Source of the DNA: Sphingobacterium sp. SYP-B4668
GTDB lineage: Bacteria; Bacteroidota; Bacteroidia; Sphingobacteriales; Sphingobacteriaceae
Direction: 5' to 3'
Assembly: GCF_027627455.1 (NCBI RefSeq)
Contig: NZ_CP115483.1
Location: 5,353,113 to 5,417,112 of the forward strand
DNA: 64,000 nucleotides
The translations under genes and the position numbers were made by a program. Shown piece after piece: positions 17,139 through 24,399 of this stretch. Each line of letters starts with the position of its first letter. The stretch's first letter is position 1. Under the pieces are notes generated by a model, which was not told the origin of the DNA, made no database searches, and saw nothing but the letters and a program-made list of their open reading frames with translations.

Positions 17139-18419
17139 CTATTTTTTTCTGCCGAATTTCTGATGTGCCTGCGCAAATTGACCAGTAGATAATGCCGCCG
17201 CAATAGAAAGCTCTCCTGCCAACACGAGAGCTGCGCATATTTCAGCAAATTTTCGCGCTTTACCAGCTCCATAGCACGCTATCATTTCTAAACATTCACG
17301 TTGAGTGGGAAGGTCCGTTCCACCACCTACAGTACCCACTATCAAATTTGGCAAAGTAACACTTGCATATAAGGAACCGTCCGTATTGCTCTCCATACGC
17401 GTGATACCCGTCGCTGCTTCCGCCACACAAGCGACATCCTGACCTGTGGCCAAAAATAAAGCTGTAAGTCCATTCGCATAATGCCCATGAGCCCCAATAG
17501 CTCCACTTTGGATAATCCCCATTGTAGACGAACGCCAGTACTCAGCCATGAGCTCAGGGGTCGCTTTCAGCACATCTTGAACGATTTCTTTGGACAATAC
17601 GATTTCAGCAGTAACTTTCTTTCCACGAACGTTGCCAAACGACATTGCTGTAGCCTTTTTGTCGCCAGAGTGATTCCCTTCTATAAACCAAAACTTAGGT
17701 TTTGTAGGACAGCACTCAACGATATATTGACAAATAGCATCCGTGCATATAGTGACCATGTTCTGCCCCGCAGCATCTCCTGTATGATATTCGAAGATAA
17801 CAAGGAGATGATTGCCTTCGATCTGTATCTTGGTATCCACCAACTTGGCGAATCGGCTTGTTCGCCCCACAATCTCATCAAACTTCTCAGACTGGGGAAG
17901 TAGCCAAGAGACAAATAAACCTAAGTCAGCAATACTCTCAAATTTGAAAATTGGACTCCGCTGTACACCTTCTGTCAGACAGACGGAGGTCACACCACCA
18001 GCAGTGAAGCAGGCTCGAGCCCCCCGATGATAGGAAGCCACCAATGCTCCCTCGCTTGTAGCCAACGGAACATAGAAATCTCCGCTTCCAAATGAACCTA
18101 TTACCCTCAACGGTCCAATCACACCAGTTGGAACGCGACACATACCAATATAGTTTTCTATATTTCCATGAAGATCATCCAACGTATAGAAACCTTTATT
18201 ATTAACTAAATAAGGGAATTGCTTCCCGGTTTTATTTTCTAAAAAGGACGTGCGCGCTTGAATACTTTCGGTATTTAAACTTCCAGAGATCGGTATTAGA
18301 TTCTGCTCATCTAACATAGCCGGTTTACGATCATGTATATTCATGACAATCTGTTCCAATTTTAATGCAATATTCAGGGTATGCAAGGCTGTGCTTGCCC
18401 TTGTAATAGACGAGGCCAT
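17139..18419 (-). CDS. Hydroxymethylglutaryl-CoA reductase, class I-like
   Basis: Reduces HMG-CoA to mevalonate. 426 residues from ATG 18419, of soluble type with no membrane domain. Conserved blocks are ENYIGMCRVPTGVIGPL (88-104), TSEGALVAS (Glu123), GDAAGQNM (214-221), SGDKKATA (Lys254/255), GQDVACVAEA (Asp328), GTVGGGTDLPTQ (362-373) and a C-terminal AHQKFGR (His419). So the four catalytic residues expected for class I enzymes all appear present. First gene of a three-gene operon with a CDP-alcohol phosphatidyltransferase and a CdsA-like enzyme. Notable because dxs, the first MEP enzyme, is also in this window at 61.7 kb. No other mevalonate gene is visible here. Confidence 0.9.
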   Translation of the reverse strand: MASSITRASTALHTLNIALKLEQIVMNIHDRKPAMLDEQNLIPISGSLNTESIQARTSFLENKTGKQFPYLVNNKGFYTLDDLHGNIENYIGMCRVPTGVIGPLRVIGSFGSGDFYVPLATSEGALVASYHRGARACFTAGGVTSVCLTEGVQRSPIFKFESIADLGLFVSWLLPQSEKFDEIVGRTSRFAKLVDTKIQIEGNHLLVIFEYHTGDAAGQNMVTICTDAICQYIVECCPTKPKFWFIEGNHSGDKKATAMSFGNVRGKKVTAEIVLSKEIVQDVLKATPELMAEYWRSSTMGIIQSGAIGAHGHYANGLTALFLATGQDVACVAEAATGITRMESNTDGSLYASVTLPNLIVGTVGGGTDLPTQRECLEMIACYGAGKARKFAEICAALVLAGELSIAAALSTGQFAQAHQKFGRKK

Positions 18420-18440
18420 TTTGTATGGTTTTTGTTTAAA

Positions 18441-18503
18441 CAAATCTATTGCGATTCTTGCATGATCATTTGCAACAAACAATAATGTTATTTTATATTT
18501 TTG
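18441..18503. promoter_or_regulatory. Divergent promoters between HMGR and the HTH regulator
   Basis: Minus strand: TAGATTTG at 18448-18441, 21 bases before the HMGR ATG. Plus strand: TTTG at 18469-18472 and TATTTTTG at 18496-18503, before the regulator ATG at 18524. Their upstream elements overlap, so one bound protein could affect both directions. Confidence 0.5.
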
Positions 18504-18523
18504 TGAAAATCACAAACTCAGCC

Positions 18524-19480
18524 ATGCATCAGGAAAAACTAATCAGTCTCATTCAAAAGGTTATTGGCAAGCATCAATCACTCATTGGGGAAGTCTCCAA
18601 TGCACTGGACATCAGCTATGATGCAGCCCATCGAAGGGTTTCAATGAAAAGTAAATTTTCCATAGAAGAAGCTGTCCAACTAGCGGACCACTTCGGCTTT
18701 TCTATGGATAGTGCTTTTCAAAGGAAAGAACACATCATTGTCAAAAGAACCAAGGAAATCCAAACATTTAATGACCTAACCGACTACTTGGAAAGCTCTT
18801 TAAAATCTCTTTCTGAATACCCTCCTAACACGGATACCTCCCTGTACTACTCCGCCAAGGACATCCCTCTCTTTTATACTATAAATACCGAATTCCTCTC
18901 AACTTTCAAACGCTACGTTTGGCTAAACTTACTCCACCCAGAAGGTTTGGATACAAGCTTTGAGAAGTATCTGACCCATACTCCAATTGTCAGTCTCGGA
19001 CAAAAACTCGAAAATTTTTATACATCTACCAGGACACATGAGATATGGAACGACACGACGATAAACAGCACCTTACAGCAAATCATGTATTTTTACCACG
19101 CAGGTCTACTAACTGCCGAAAACGGGAAAATGCTTTGTGAAAGTTTAAAGGAACTAGTGTTTTCATTAGAAAAAAAGTGTACTCCCCAGAATGAGCAGTA
19201 CAGGTTGTATTACCACGATTTACTCATCTTAAATAATAATGTGCTCATACAAGATGCTCATCGCAAATCCTTATTTGTCCCGTACACCATGCTGGGATAC
19301 TTCATTACCACTGACACCGACACATGTAAGCACGTCGCCAATTTCTTTCAACATCAACTAAAAAACTCCAAACTCTTAAATACGGCTGGCACCCGCGATA
19401 AAAAAATGTTTTTCAATAGAGCATATCAAAAAATAGATATGTACAAAAATCAGATTATCTCGCTCTACGATATCGGATAG
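18524..19480 (+). CDS. HTH-domain putative transcriptional regulator
   Basis: A 318-residue protein. Residues 10-60 (HQSLIGEVSNALDISYDAAH, then RRVSMKSKFSIEEAVQLADH) read as a lambda-repressor-type helix-turn-helix. The remaining 250 residues are helical and rich in Tyr and Leu, with no recognisable ligand domain; similar architectures are common among uncharacterised Bacteroidota regulators. The start at 18524 is chosen because the promoter at 18496-18503 lies inside any longer reading. It is transcribed away from the HMGR operon, which makes that operon and itself the obvious candidate targets. Regulatory role is inferred. Confidence 0.7.
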   Translation: MHQEKLISLIQKVIGKHQSLIGEVSNALDISYDAAHRRVSMKSKFSIEEAVQLADHFGFSMDSAFQRKEHIIVKRTKEIQTFNDLTDYLESSLKSLSEYPPNTDTSLYYSAKDIPLFYTINTEFLSTFKRYVWLNLLHPEGLDTSFEKYLTHTPIVSLGQKLENFYTSTRTHEIWNDTTINSTLQQIMYFYHAGLLTAENGKMLCESLKELVFSLEKKCTPQNEQYRLYYHDLLILNNNVLIQDAHRKSLFVPYTMLGYFITTDTDTCKHVANFFQHQLKNSKLLNTAGTRDKKMFFNRAYQKIDMYKNQIISLYDIG

Positions 19481-19626
19481 TCAATGTCGACCGAGCCGTG
19501 AGGCCTGATGTCGTACAATCGATAGGGGGATAAATTAAATTGCAATAAAATAGGGCTTTCATGATTCCTTTGGATTACCAACAGACATGACCGTTCTTGA
19601 TGTCCATTGAATACGGATATTTTCAG

Positions 19627-19660
19627 AAAAAAAGCGACATCAAATTGGATATCGCTTTTA
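19627..19660 (-). terminator. Terminator downstream of tRNA-Arg
   Basis: On the minus strand AAAAGCGA and TCGCTTTTTTT flank a loop immediately after the tRNA, forming a stem followed by a T-run. Confidence 0.75.
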
Positions 19661-19661
19661 G

Positions 19662-19733
19662 TAGCCCCGAGCAGAATCGAACTGCTATCTAATGTTTAGG
19701 AAACATCTATTCTATCCGTTGAACTACGGGGCC
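19662..19733 (-). tRNA. tRNA-Arg(CCT)
   Basis: A 72-base cloverleaf on the minus strand. Acceptor GGCCCCG pairs with CGGGGCT, and the anticodon loop TTCCTAA lies between GATGT and ACATT, giving anticodon CCT (reads AGG). T-arm AGCAGTTCGATTCTGCT. CCA not encoded. Confidence 0.93.
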
Positions 19734-19898
19734 ATTATATCGGAAGCAAATGTAATGTTTAGATTCATCTTGTACAAGCCCAATTTAGAAATATACCCAA
19801 CTCTTGCTATAGTAAAAATCTATATCAACACCTGAGGATGTATAGATTTCAACAATAGCTTATTGACATTTGCAATACTATTGTCTTGTTATAAATCG

Positions 19899-19906
19899 TA
19901 TCTTTG
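19899..19906 (+). promoter_or_regulatory. -7 element before the peroxiredoxin gene
   Basis: TATCTTTG matches TAnnTTTG exactly, 36 bases before the ATG at 19943. No TTTG stands at the ideal distance upstream, so the match is partial. Confidence 0.4.
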
Positions 19907-19942
19907 TAACACAGAAAAAAAGTAAAATATATAATAAGAACT

Positions 19943-20578
19943 ATGAGCTTTACAGGTAAAAATTTTCCAAGTATTGCAGTTGATGCAATCGATTCATTAG
20001 GCGACAACTTAAGCATTAACATTTTTGAAAAAGCAACTCAAGAAGGTAAGAAAGTGTTATTATTTTGGTATCCAAAAGACTTTACTTTTGTATGCCCAAC
20101 AGAGCTTCATGCTTTTCAAGAAGCATTACCTGAGTTTGAAAAACGTAACACCATCCTTATTGGAGCTTCTTGCGATTCAAATGAAGTTCACTTTGCTTGG
20201 TTGAATACAGCAAAAGACAATGGCGGTATTGAAGGTGTTACATATCCCATCTTAGCGGATACCAACCGTAATCTTTCGAGCATCTTGGGTATCTTAGATG
20301 TTAAAGAAGTAGAGCATCCTGAGTACGGAACCCTTGCTGAAGGTTCTGCCGTAACATTTCGTGCAACGTATCTTATCGATGAAACAGGTAAGGTATTCCA
20401 CGAGTCCGTAAACGATATGCCTTTAGGCCGTAACGTTAAAGAATACATTCGTTTGATTGACGCATATGCACACGTACAGCAGCACGGCGAAGTATGTCCG
20501 GCAAACTGGGAAGAAGGTAAAGAAGCTATGAACGCGACACGTACTGGTGTAGCAGAATACTTGTCCAACCTTAATTAA
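19943..20578 (+). CDS. Peroxiredoxin (AhpC/TSA family, 2-Cys)
   Basis: Thiol peroxidase that reduces H2O2 and organic peroxides. 211 residues, complete. The peroxidatic site is KDFTFVCPTEL with Cys51 and Thr48; the resolving Cys185 lies in GEVCPANW near the C-terminus, so it is a typical 2-Cys type. It heads an operon with a thioredoxin-like protein and a DUF6952 protein, which probably recycle it; no AhpF-type reductase is present here. A hairpin (20615-20646) in the gap before the next gene could reduce read-through. Confidence 0.95.
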   Translation: MSFTGKNFPSIAVDAIDSLGDNLSINIFEKATQEGKKVLLFWYPKDFTFVCPTELHAFQEALPEFEKRNTILIGASCDSNEVHFAWLNTAKDNGGIEGVTYPILADTNRNLSSILGILDVKEVEHPEYGTLAEGSAVTFRATYLIDETGKVFHESVNDMPLGRNVKEYIRLIDAYAHVQQHGEVCPANWEEGKEAMNATRTGVAEYLSNLN

Positions 20579-20614
20579 TCCCATCTCGCTTACCTAAAGC
20601 GTGTACAATACTAA

Positions 20615-20646
20615 AGTGGGGGAGTATCCGTATTCCCCTTACTTTT
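20615..20646 (+). terminator. Hairpin between peroxiredoxin and thioredoxin genes
   Basis: AAGTGGGGGA pairs with TCCCCTTACTT around a short loop. There is no long T-run, so it may be an attenuator or mRNA-stabilising stem rather than a full terminator. Confidence 0.4.
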
Positions 20647-20669
20647 CAAACACTTAAAAACACAAAATC

Positions 20670-20984
20670 ATGTTACAAGAATTAGAAAACGATACCCTAC
20701 AAGAAATTGTGGACAATAACGATATTGTCATGGTACAATATTCCGCGTCATGGTGTGGTAACTGCCGTATCATGAAGCCAAAATTCAAAAAACTAGCTGG
20801 CGAGAATGAATCAGTTGCATTTGTAATCGTCGATGCAGAAAAAAACCCAGCTTCCAGGAAATTAGCAGATGTTAGTAATTTACCGACTTTCGCCGCCTTC
20901 AAAAATGGCAAATTGGTAAATCAAGTACAAACAAACAAATTTGATGGATTAATAGATTTATTCAATGAAACTACCAGTAATTAA
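20670..20984 (+). CDS. Thioredoxin family protein
   Basis: A 104-residue cytoplasmic thioredoxin fold with the active site SASWCGNCRIMKPKF (Cys29 and Cys32); CGNC replaces the usual CGPC, which should shift its redox potential. The conserved cis-Pro region is SNLPTFAAFKNGK. It has no signal peptide. Located between the peroxiredoxin and the DUF6952 gene, which it overlaps by 20 bases, so it is the likely electron donor for the peroxiredoxin. That partnership is inferred from gene order. Confidence 0.93.
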   Translation: MLQELENDTLQEIVDNNDIVMVQYSASWCGNCRIMKPKFKKLAGENESVAFVIVDAEKNPASRKLADVSNLPTFAAFKNGKLVNQVQTNKFDGLIDLFNETTSN

Positions 20985-21222
20985 ACACCTGACAGAGTTT
21001 ATCGAGCAGAATGATGCCGATTACGTGTTAGAGACAATTGAGACCCTCGAATCCCTTACCGAAATACCTTCCCTAAAAGATGAAGAACTGGACGTCATTG
21101 GTGAGTTAATCTCCAATATGTATGGCGCGATAGAAGTAGACAAATTGATAAAAGAAGGAACTCCAAAAAAAGAGGCTCTTAATCAGTTTATGAAACGTGT
21201 ACTAGGATCGATCGATAAATAA
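20965..21222 (+). CDS. DUF6952 family protein
   Basis: An 85-residue, acidic, helical protein (MKLPVIKHLTEFIEQNDADY, later GELISNMYGAIEVDKLIKEG). It matches from memory the small Bacteroidota family DUF6952, usually found directly after a peroxiredoxin and a thioredoxin. It contains no cysteine, so it is not itself a redox carrier; an accessory or adaptor role is a guess. The start overlaps the thioredoxin gene by 20 bases, implying translational coupling. Confidence 0.8.
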   Translation: MKLPVIKHLTEFIEQNDADYVLETIETLESLTEIPSLKDEELDVIGELISNMYGAIEVDKLIKEGTPKKEALNQFMKRVLGSIDK

Positions 21223-21640
21223 TTAATTTATATCCAACAATAAAATAGGGCTTTTAGCTGTCCTACACTATTTTCCACTTAATGTTTGTTTATAACTCCG
21301 TTTTTGTGGAAAATTTTATTTTTCAACAGCGTGCACCTTTAGAAATAAAAAATGCTACATTTACTATATAAAGGTTACTAAAACTTAAGACTGCAAGCTA
21401 TTGATGTATGTTTAGAACTCATTATAGTCTCGCTAATGATCCGTTTTAAGTCAAAAAAGATTTTTTAATTGTTGTTAAAAGGGATTGGCATTCATGCCGA
21501 TCCCTTTTGCTTTGTTGCCTCTCCAAATGGCCTTCAGAATTACCTAATAAATCAGGATTCGTCATGATATCGAGTGAATTAGCGAATTTTCTTGTGACAT
21601 GTGAAGCCAATTCGTCAAGGTTTTTCTATCTTTAGTCGTT
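21223..21640. other. 418-base gene-free stretch with a free-standing terminator
   Basis: No ORF of note. A strong hairpin AAAAGGGATTGGCA/TGCCGATCCCTTTT with a T-rich tail sits at 21477-21514, about 255 bases beyond the last stop codon. ATTTTCCAC (from 21270) and GTGGAAAAT (to 21316) form a second inverted repeat. A copy of a 17-base repeat is at 21238-21254. A -7-like TATCTTTA at 21627-21634 precedes the PIG-L gene. Confidence 0.5.
21477..21514 (+). terminator. Rho-independent terminator
   Basis: A 14-base stem, AAAAGGGATTGGCA with TGCCGATCCCTTTT, around a four-base loop, followed by GCTTTG. Either the distal end of the peroxiredoxin operon or of an unannotated small RNA. Confidence 0.75.
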
Positions 21641-24082
21641 ATGAATATCAAAACTATCTTCATTACCCTATGTGTCATCACTTTGGGTAAATCCATATAC
21701 GCACAGCCTGCATCGCCAGCTCCCTCTTCCGAAATAAAACTTAAACTTCAAAAGTTAAATGTATTGGGGTCTGTACTCTACTTTGCAGCTCATCCTGATG
21801 ATGAAAACACCCGTCTTATTGCTTGGTTGGCACAGGAGAAGAAATACCGTACAGGATATTTATCCCTTACTCGAGGCGATGGTGGTCAAAATCTTATTGG
21901 GACTGAAATAGGAAAGGAATTAGGCTTAATTCGCACACAAGAATTGCTCAGAGCACGTTCCATAGATAAGGGCGAACAATTCTTCAGCACTGCTTTCGAT
22001 TTTGGATTTTCCAAGACCCATGAGGAGACATTCAATTTTTGGGAAAAAGAAGATGTGCTAAAAGACGCGGTATGGATTATTCGAAAATTTCAACCCGACG
22101 TCATCATTACTCGATTTCCTCCTGACGAAAGGGGGGGGCATGGACACCACCAAGCCTCAGCCATATTAGCGATAGAAGCATTCAAAATTGCAGGCGATCC
22201 CACTAAATACCCAGAGCAACTCGCTTACGTCCAACCTTGGCAACCCAAAAGATTACTCTGGAATACCTTTAACTTTGGTGGCCTCAAGACCACTGCAGAT
22301 GACCAATTCAACATAGAAATAGGAGAGTACAATCCTTTGATCGGCAAATCTTATGGCGAAATAGCCTCTGAAAGCCGCTCATCACACAAAAGTCAAGGTT
22401 TTGGTGCTGCCAAACAGCGAGGCACCTCAAAAGAATATTTTGAGGTATTGGCAGGAGACAAGCCAACTACCGATTTATTGAGCGGAATTGAAACCTCTTG
22501 GAAAAGAACCTCCAACGGACTAGAAATCCAATCCCGAGTCGAAGATTTAATCCGTAAATTTGACATTGTCCATCCCGAGAAATCCATCCCTGGATTGACG
22601 AGTCTTCTCCGTGAGGTCGAAAAGATAGACAACCTGTACTGGAAACAACAGAAAACAAAAGAGATTAAGGAGCTCATCCTTGACTGTGCTGGCATTTGGA
22701 TGGAAAGTTACGCCCCCCAATCTCAATACACACTAGGCTCATCCATCAATGTCAGCAATGATATTATTGTTAGAAGTCCCCAAACTACGGTAGAGCTAGT
22801 CCGTATTAATCATCAGAAGGTAGAGAAAACATTGCCCCACAATGAAATAATATCCCAAGGTCTCACACTCAATGCCGCACCAATTTCTCAGCCATATTGG
22901 CTGGAAACCGACGGTTCACTTGGTAAATTCGATGTTTCCGACCCTACACTGATTGGCAACCCACAAAATCCCAATATCCCCCAGACTGAATTTATCATTC
23001 GCATTGAGGGAGTGCAGATATCTTATACTAGACCTGTGCTCTATAAATATACCGATCCCGTCAGGGGCGAAATATACGAGCCACTGACAATTACGCCTCC
23101 AATTACCGTCAATATAGGGTCCAATGCCATTGTATCAAAAATAAATACCCCCCGGACTATTGAGCTGCAATTCAAATCACATCAAGAAAAGCCTCAAACA
23201 GGCAAAGTCGAGTTCCTAGTACCAAATAACTGGAGCATAAGTCCCCAAAGCATAGAAATAAATTTCGATACCCAACAAGAATTACTTCGTCAGGTTACAC
23301 TTACACCGCTATCATCAGACACGAATCTCGACTCTCTAAAAATATTAATTGATGGAACACTCGCTCATTCTTATCAGGCCATCTCCTATGACCATATCCC
23401 ACAGATTACTTGGTTTCCTCCTGCCAAATCTAGGTTGACCGGTATCGAAGCTACGATTCCTCAGCTCAAAATCGGCTATTTAGAAGGAGCTGGAGATCTC
23501 GTTTCATCAAGCTTGGCAAACATTGGACTACAGATAACACCCCTTAAAGAATCAGAAATACTAAGCGATCACCTTTCGACGTATGACGCTATTATCGTTG
23601 GCATTCGTGCATTCAATATCAATCCACGAATAGGCAACCTAATCCCTCACCTCTTTAAATATGTGGAGAATGGCGGCACATTAATCGAACAATATAATGT
23701 AAATAGTGGCCTCAAAACAAATCAACTCGGGCCTTATCCGTTTACCATTAGTCGCGATCGCGTGACCGACGAATTGGCGACCGTCACCTTAGACATCCAC
23801 AACCCAATCCTCAATCACCCCAACAAAATAACAGCGAAAGATTTTGAAGGATGGGTGCAAGAACGCGGACTCTATTTCGCAGGTCAAATTGCTGAACAGT
23901 ATGCCACCCCACTATCCATGCATGACAAAAATGAACAACCCAATAAAGGTTCACTTTTGGTTGTTAACAAAGGAAAAGGTAAATTTGTCTACACTTCCCT
24001 GTCTTTTTTTAGACAATTACCCGCAGGTGTGCCCGGAGCTTATAGATTATTTGTAAATTTGTTATCAAAACAACCGCAATAA
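21641..24082 (+). CDS. PIG-L family deacetylase, exported, with large C-terminal extension
   Basis: An 813-residue protein with a signal peptide (residues 1-22, KSIYAQ). The N-terminal LmbE/PIG-L domain (about 40-280) has the zinc site AAHPDDE (His51, Asp54) and the third ligand region ERGGHGHHQAS (167-170). These enzymes remove N-acetyl groups from amino sugars or related compounds. The C-terminal 500 residues include beta-sandwich-like stretches (KPQTGKVEFLVPNNWSISPQ) and a late DUF-like alpha/beta region (YDAIIVGIRAFNINPRIGNL) resembling a ThuA or glutamine-amidotransferase-like fold. Four bases separate it from a 67-aa membrane protein, then a symporter, suggesting import or use of a sugar derivative. 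Substrate unknown. Confidence 0.88.
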   Translation: MNIKTIFITLCVITLGKSIYAQPASPAPSSEIKLKLQKLNVLGSVLYFAAHPDDENTRLIAWLAQEKKYRTGYLSLTRGDGGQNLIGTEIGKELGLIRTQELLRARSIDKGEQFFSTAFDFGFSKTHEETFNFWEKEDVLKDAVWIIRKFQPDVIITRFPPDERGGHGHHQASAILAIEAFKIAGDPTKYPEQLAYVQPWQPKRLLWNTFNFGGLKTTADDQFNIEIGEYNPLIGKSYGEIASESRSSHKSQGFGAAKQRGTSKEYFEVLAGDKPTTDLLSGIETSWKRTSNGLEIQSRVEDLIRKFDIVHPEKSIPGLTSLLREVEKIDNLYWKQQKTKEIKELILDCAGIWMESYAPQSQYTLGSSINVSNDIIVRSPQTTVELVRINHQKVEKTLPHNEIISQGLTLNAAPISQPYWLETDGSLGKFDVSDPTLIGNPQNPNIPQTEFIIRIEGVQISYTRPVLYKYTDPVRGEIYEPLTITPPITVNIGSNAIVSKINTPRTIELQFKSHQEKPQTGKVEFLVPNNWSISPQSIEINFDTQQELLRQVTLTPLSSDTNLDSLKILIDGTLAHSYQAISYDHIPQITWFPPAKSRLTGIEATIPQLKIGYLEGAGDLVSSSLANIGLQITPLKESEILSDHLSTYDAIIVGIRAFNINPRIGNLIPHLFKYVENGGTLIEQYNVNSGLKTNQLGPYPFTISRDRVTDELATVTLDIHNPILNHPNKITAKDFEGWVQERGLYFAGQIAEQYATPLSMHDKNEQPNKGSLLVVNKGKGKFVYTSLSFFRQLPAGVPGAYRLFVNLLSKQPQ

Positions 24083-24086
24083 AAAA

Positions 24087-24290
24087 ATGGAAAACAATAT
24101 CGAAAACACAGAAGAGAATACTTTGAATGTAAACAGTCTGATTATCCTTATCGGAACAATCTTTGGCGCATTGACAGTACTCGCTTGGAATGTATCCATA
24201 TTGGGTGCTATCGGTGGTGCTATTGGAGGATTTATTTTTGCTATCTTCTTTATCAGCGTACTACTAAAACGCCCGCAGCATGATAGATAA
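24087..24290 (+). CDS. 67-aa two-helix membrane protein
   Basis: Unrecognised small protein. An acidic N-terminus (MENNIENTEENTLN) precedes two hydrophobic helices, LIILIGTIFGALTVLAW and a Gly-rich AIGGAIGGFIFAIFFISVLL, with a short basic tail. It begins four bases after the PIG-L stop and its last 11 bases overlap the next small gene. The tight packing with the symporter argues for co-translation. Function unknown. Confidence 0.65.
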   Translation: MENNIENTEENTLNVNSLIILIGTIFGALTVLAWNVSILGAIGGAIGGFIFAIFFISVLLKRPQHDR

Positions 24291-24399
24291 GGGACTTCCT
24301 CCCTTCGTTCGTAGCTGGAGACAATTTTATATCCTTGTTGTCCTCTGGCTAGCGATTTTTATTATCATTCTTTACGGATTTACCGTTTACTTCTCATGA
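24280..24399 (+). CDS. 39-aa single-helix membrane protein coupled to the symporter
   Basis: ATG at 24280, TGA at 24397-24399. The product starts MIDKGLPPFVRSWRQFYILV and continues as one hydrophobic helix (VLWLAIFIIILYGFTVYFS). Its stop overlaps the symporter start in an ATGA tetranucleotide, and its start overlaps the 67-aa gene by 11 bases. The layout and sequence recall short accessory subunits found before SSS-family symporters, though it is far shorter than DUF4212 subunits. I infer a stabilising or targeting partner of the symporter. Confidence 0.65.
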   Translation: MIDKGLPPFVRSWRQFYILVVLWLAIFIIILYGFTVYFS

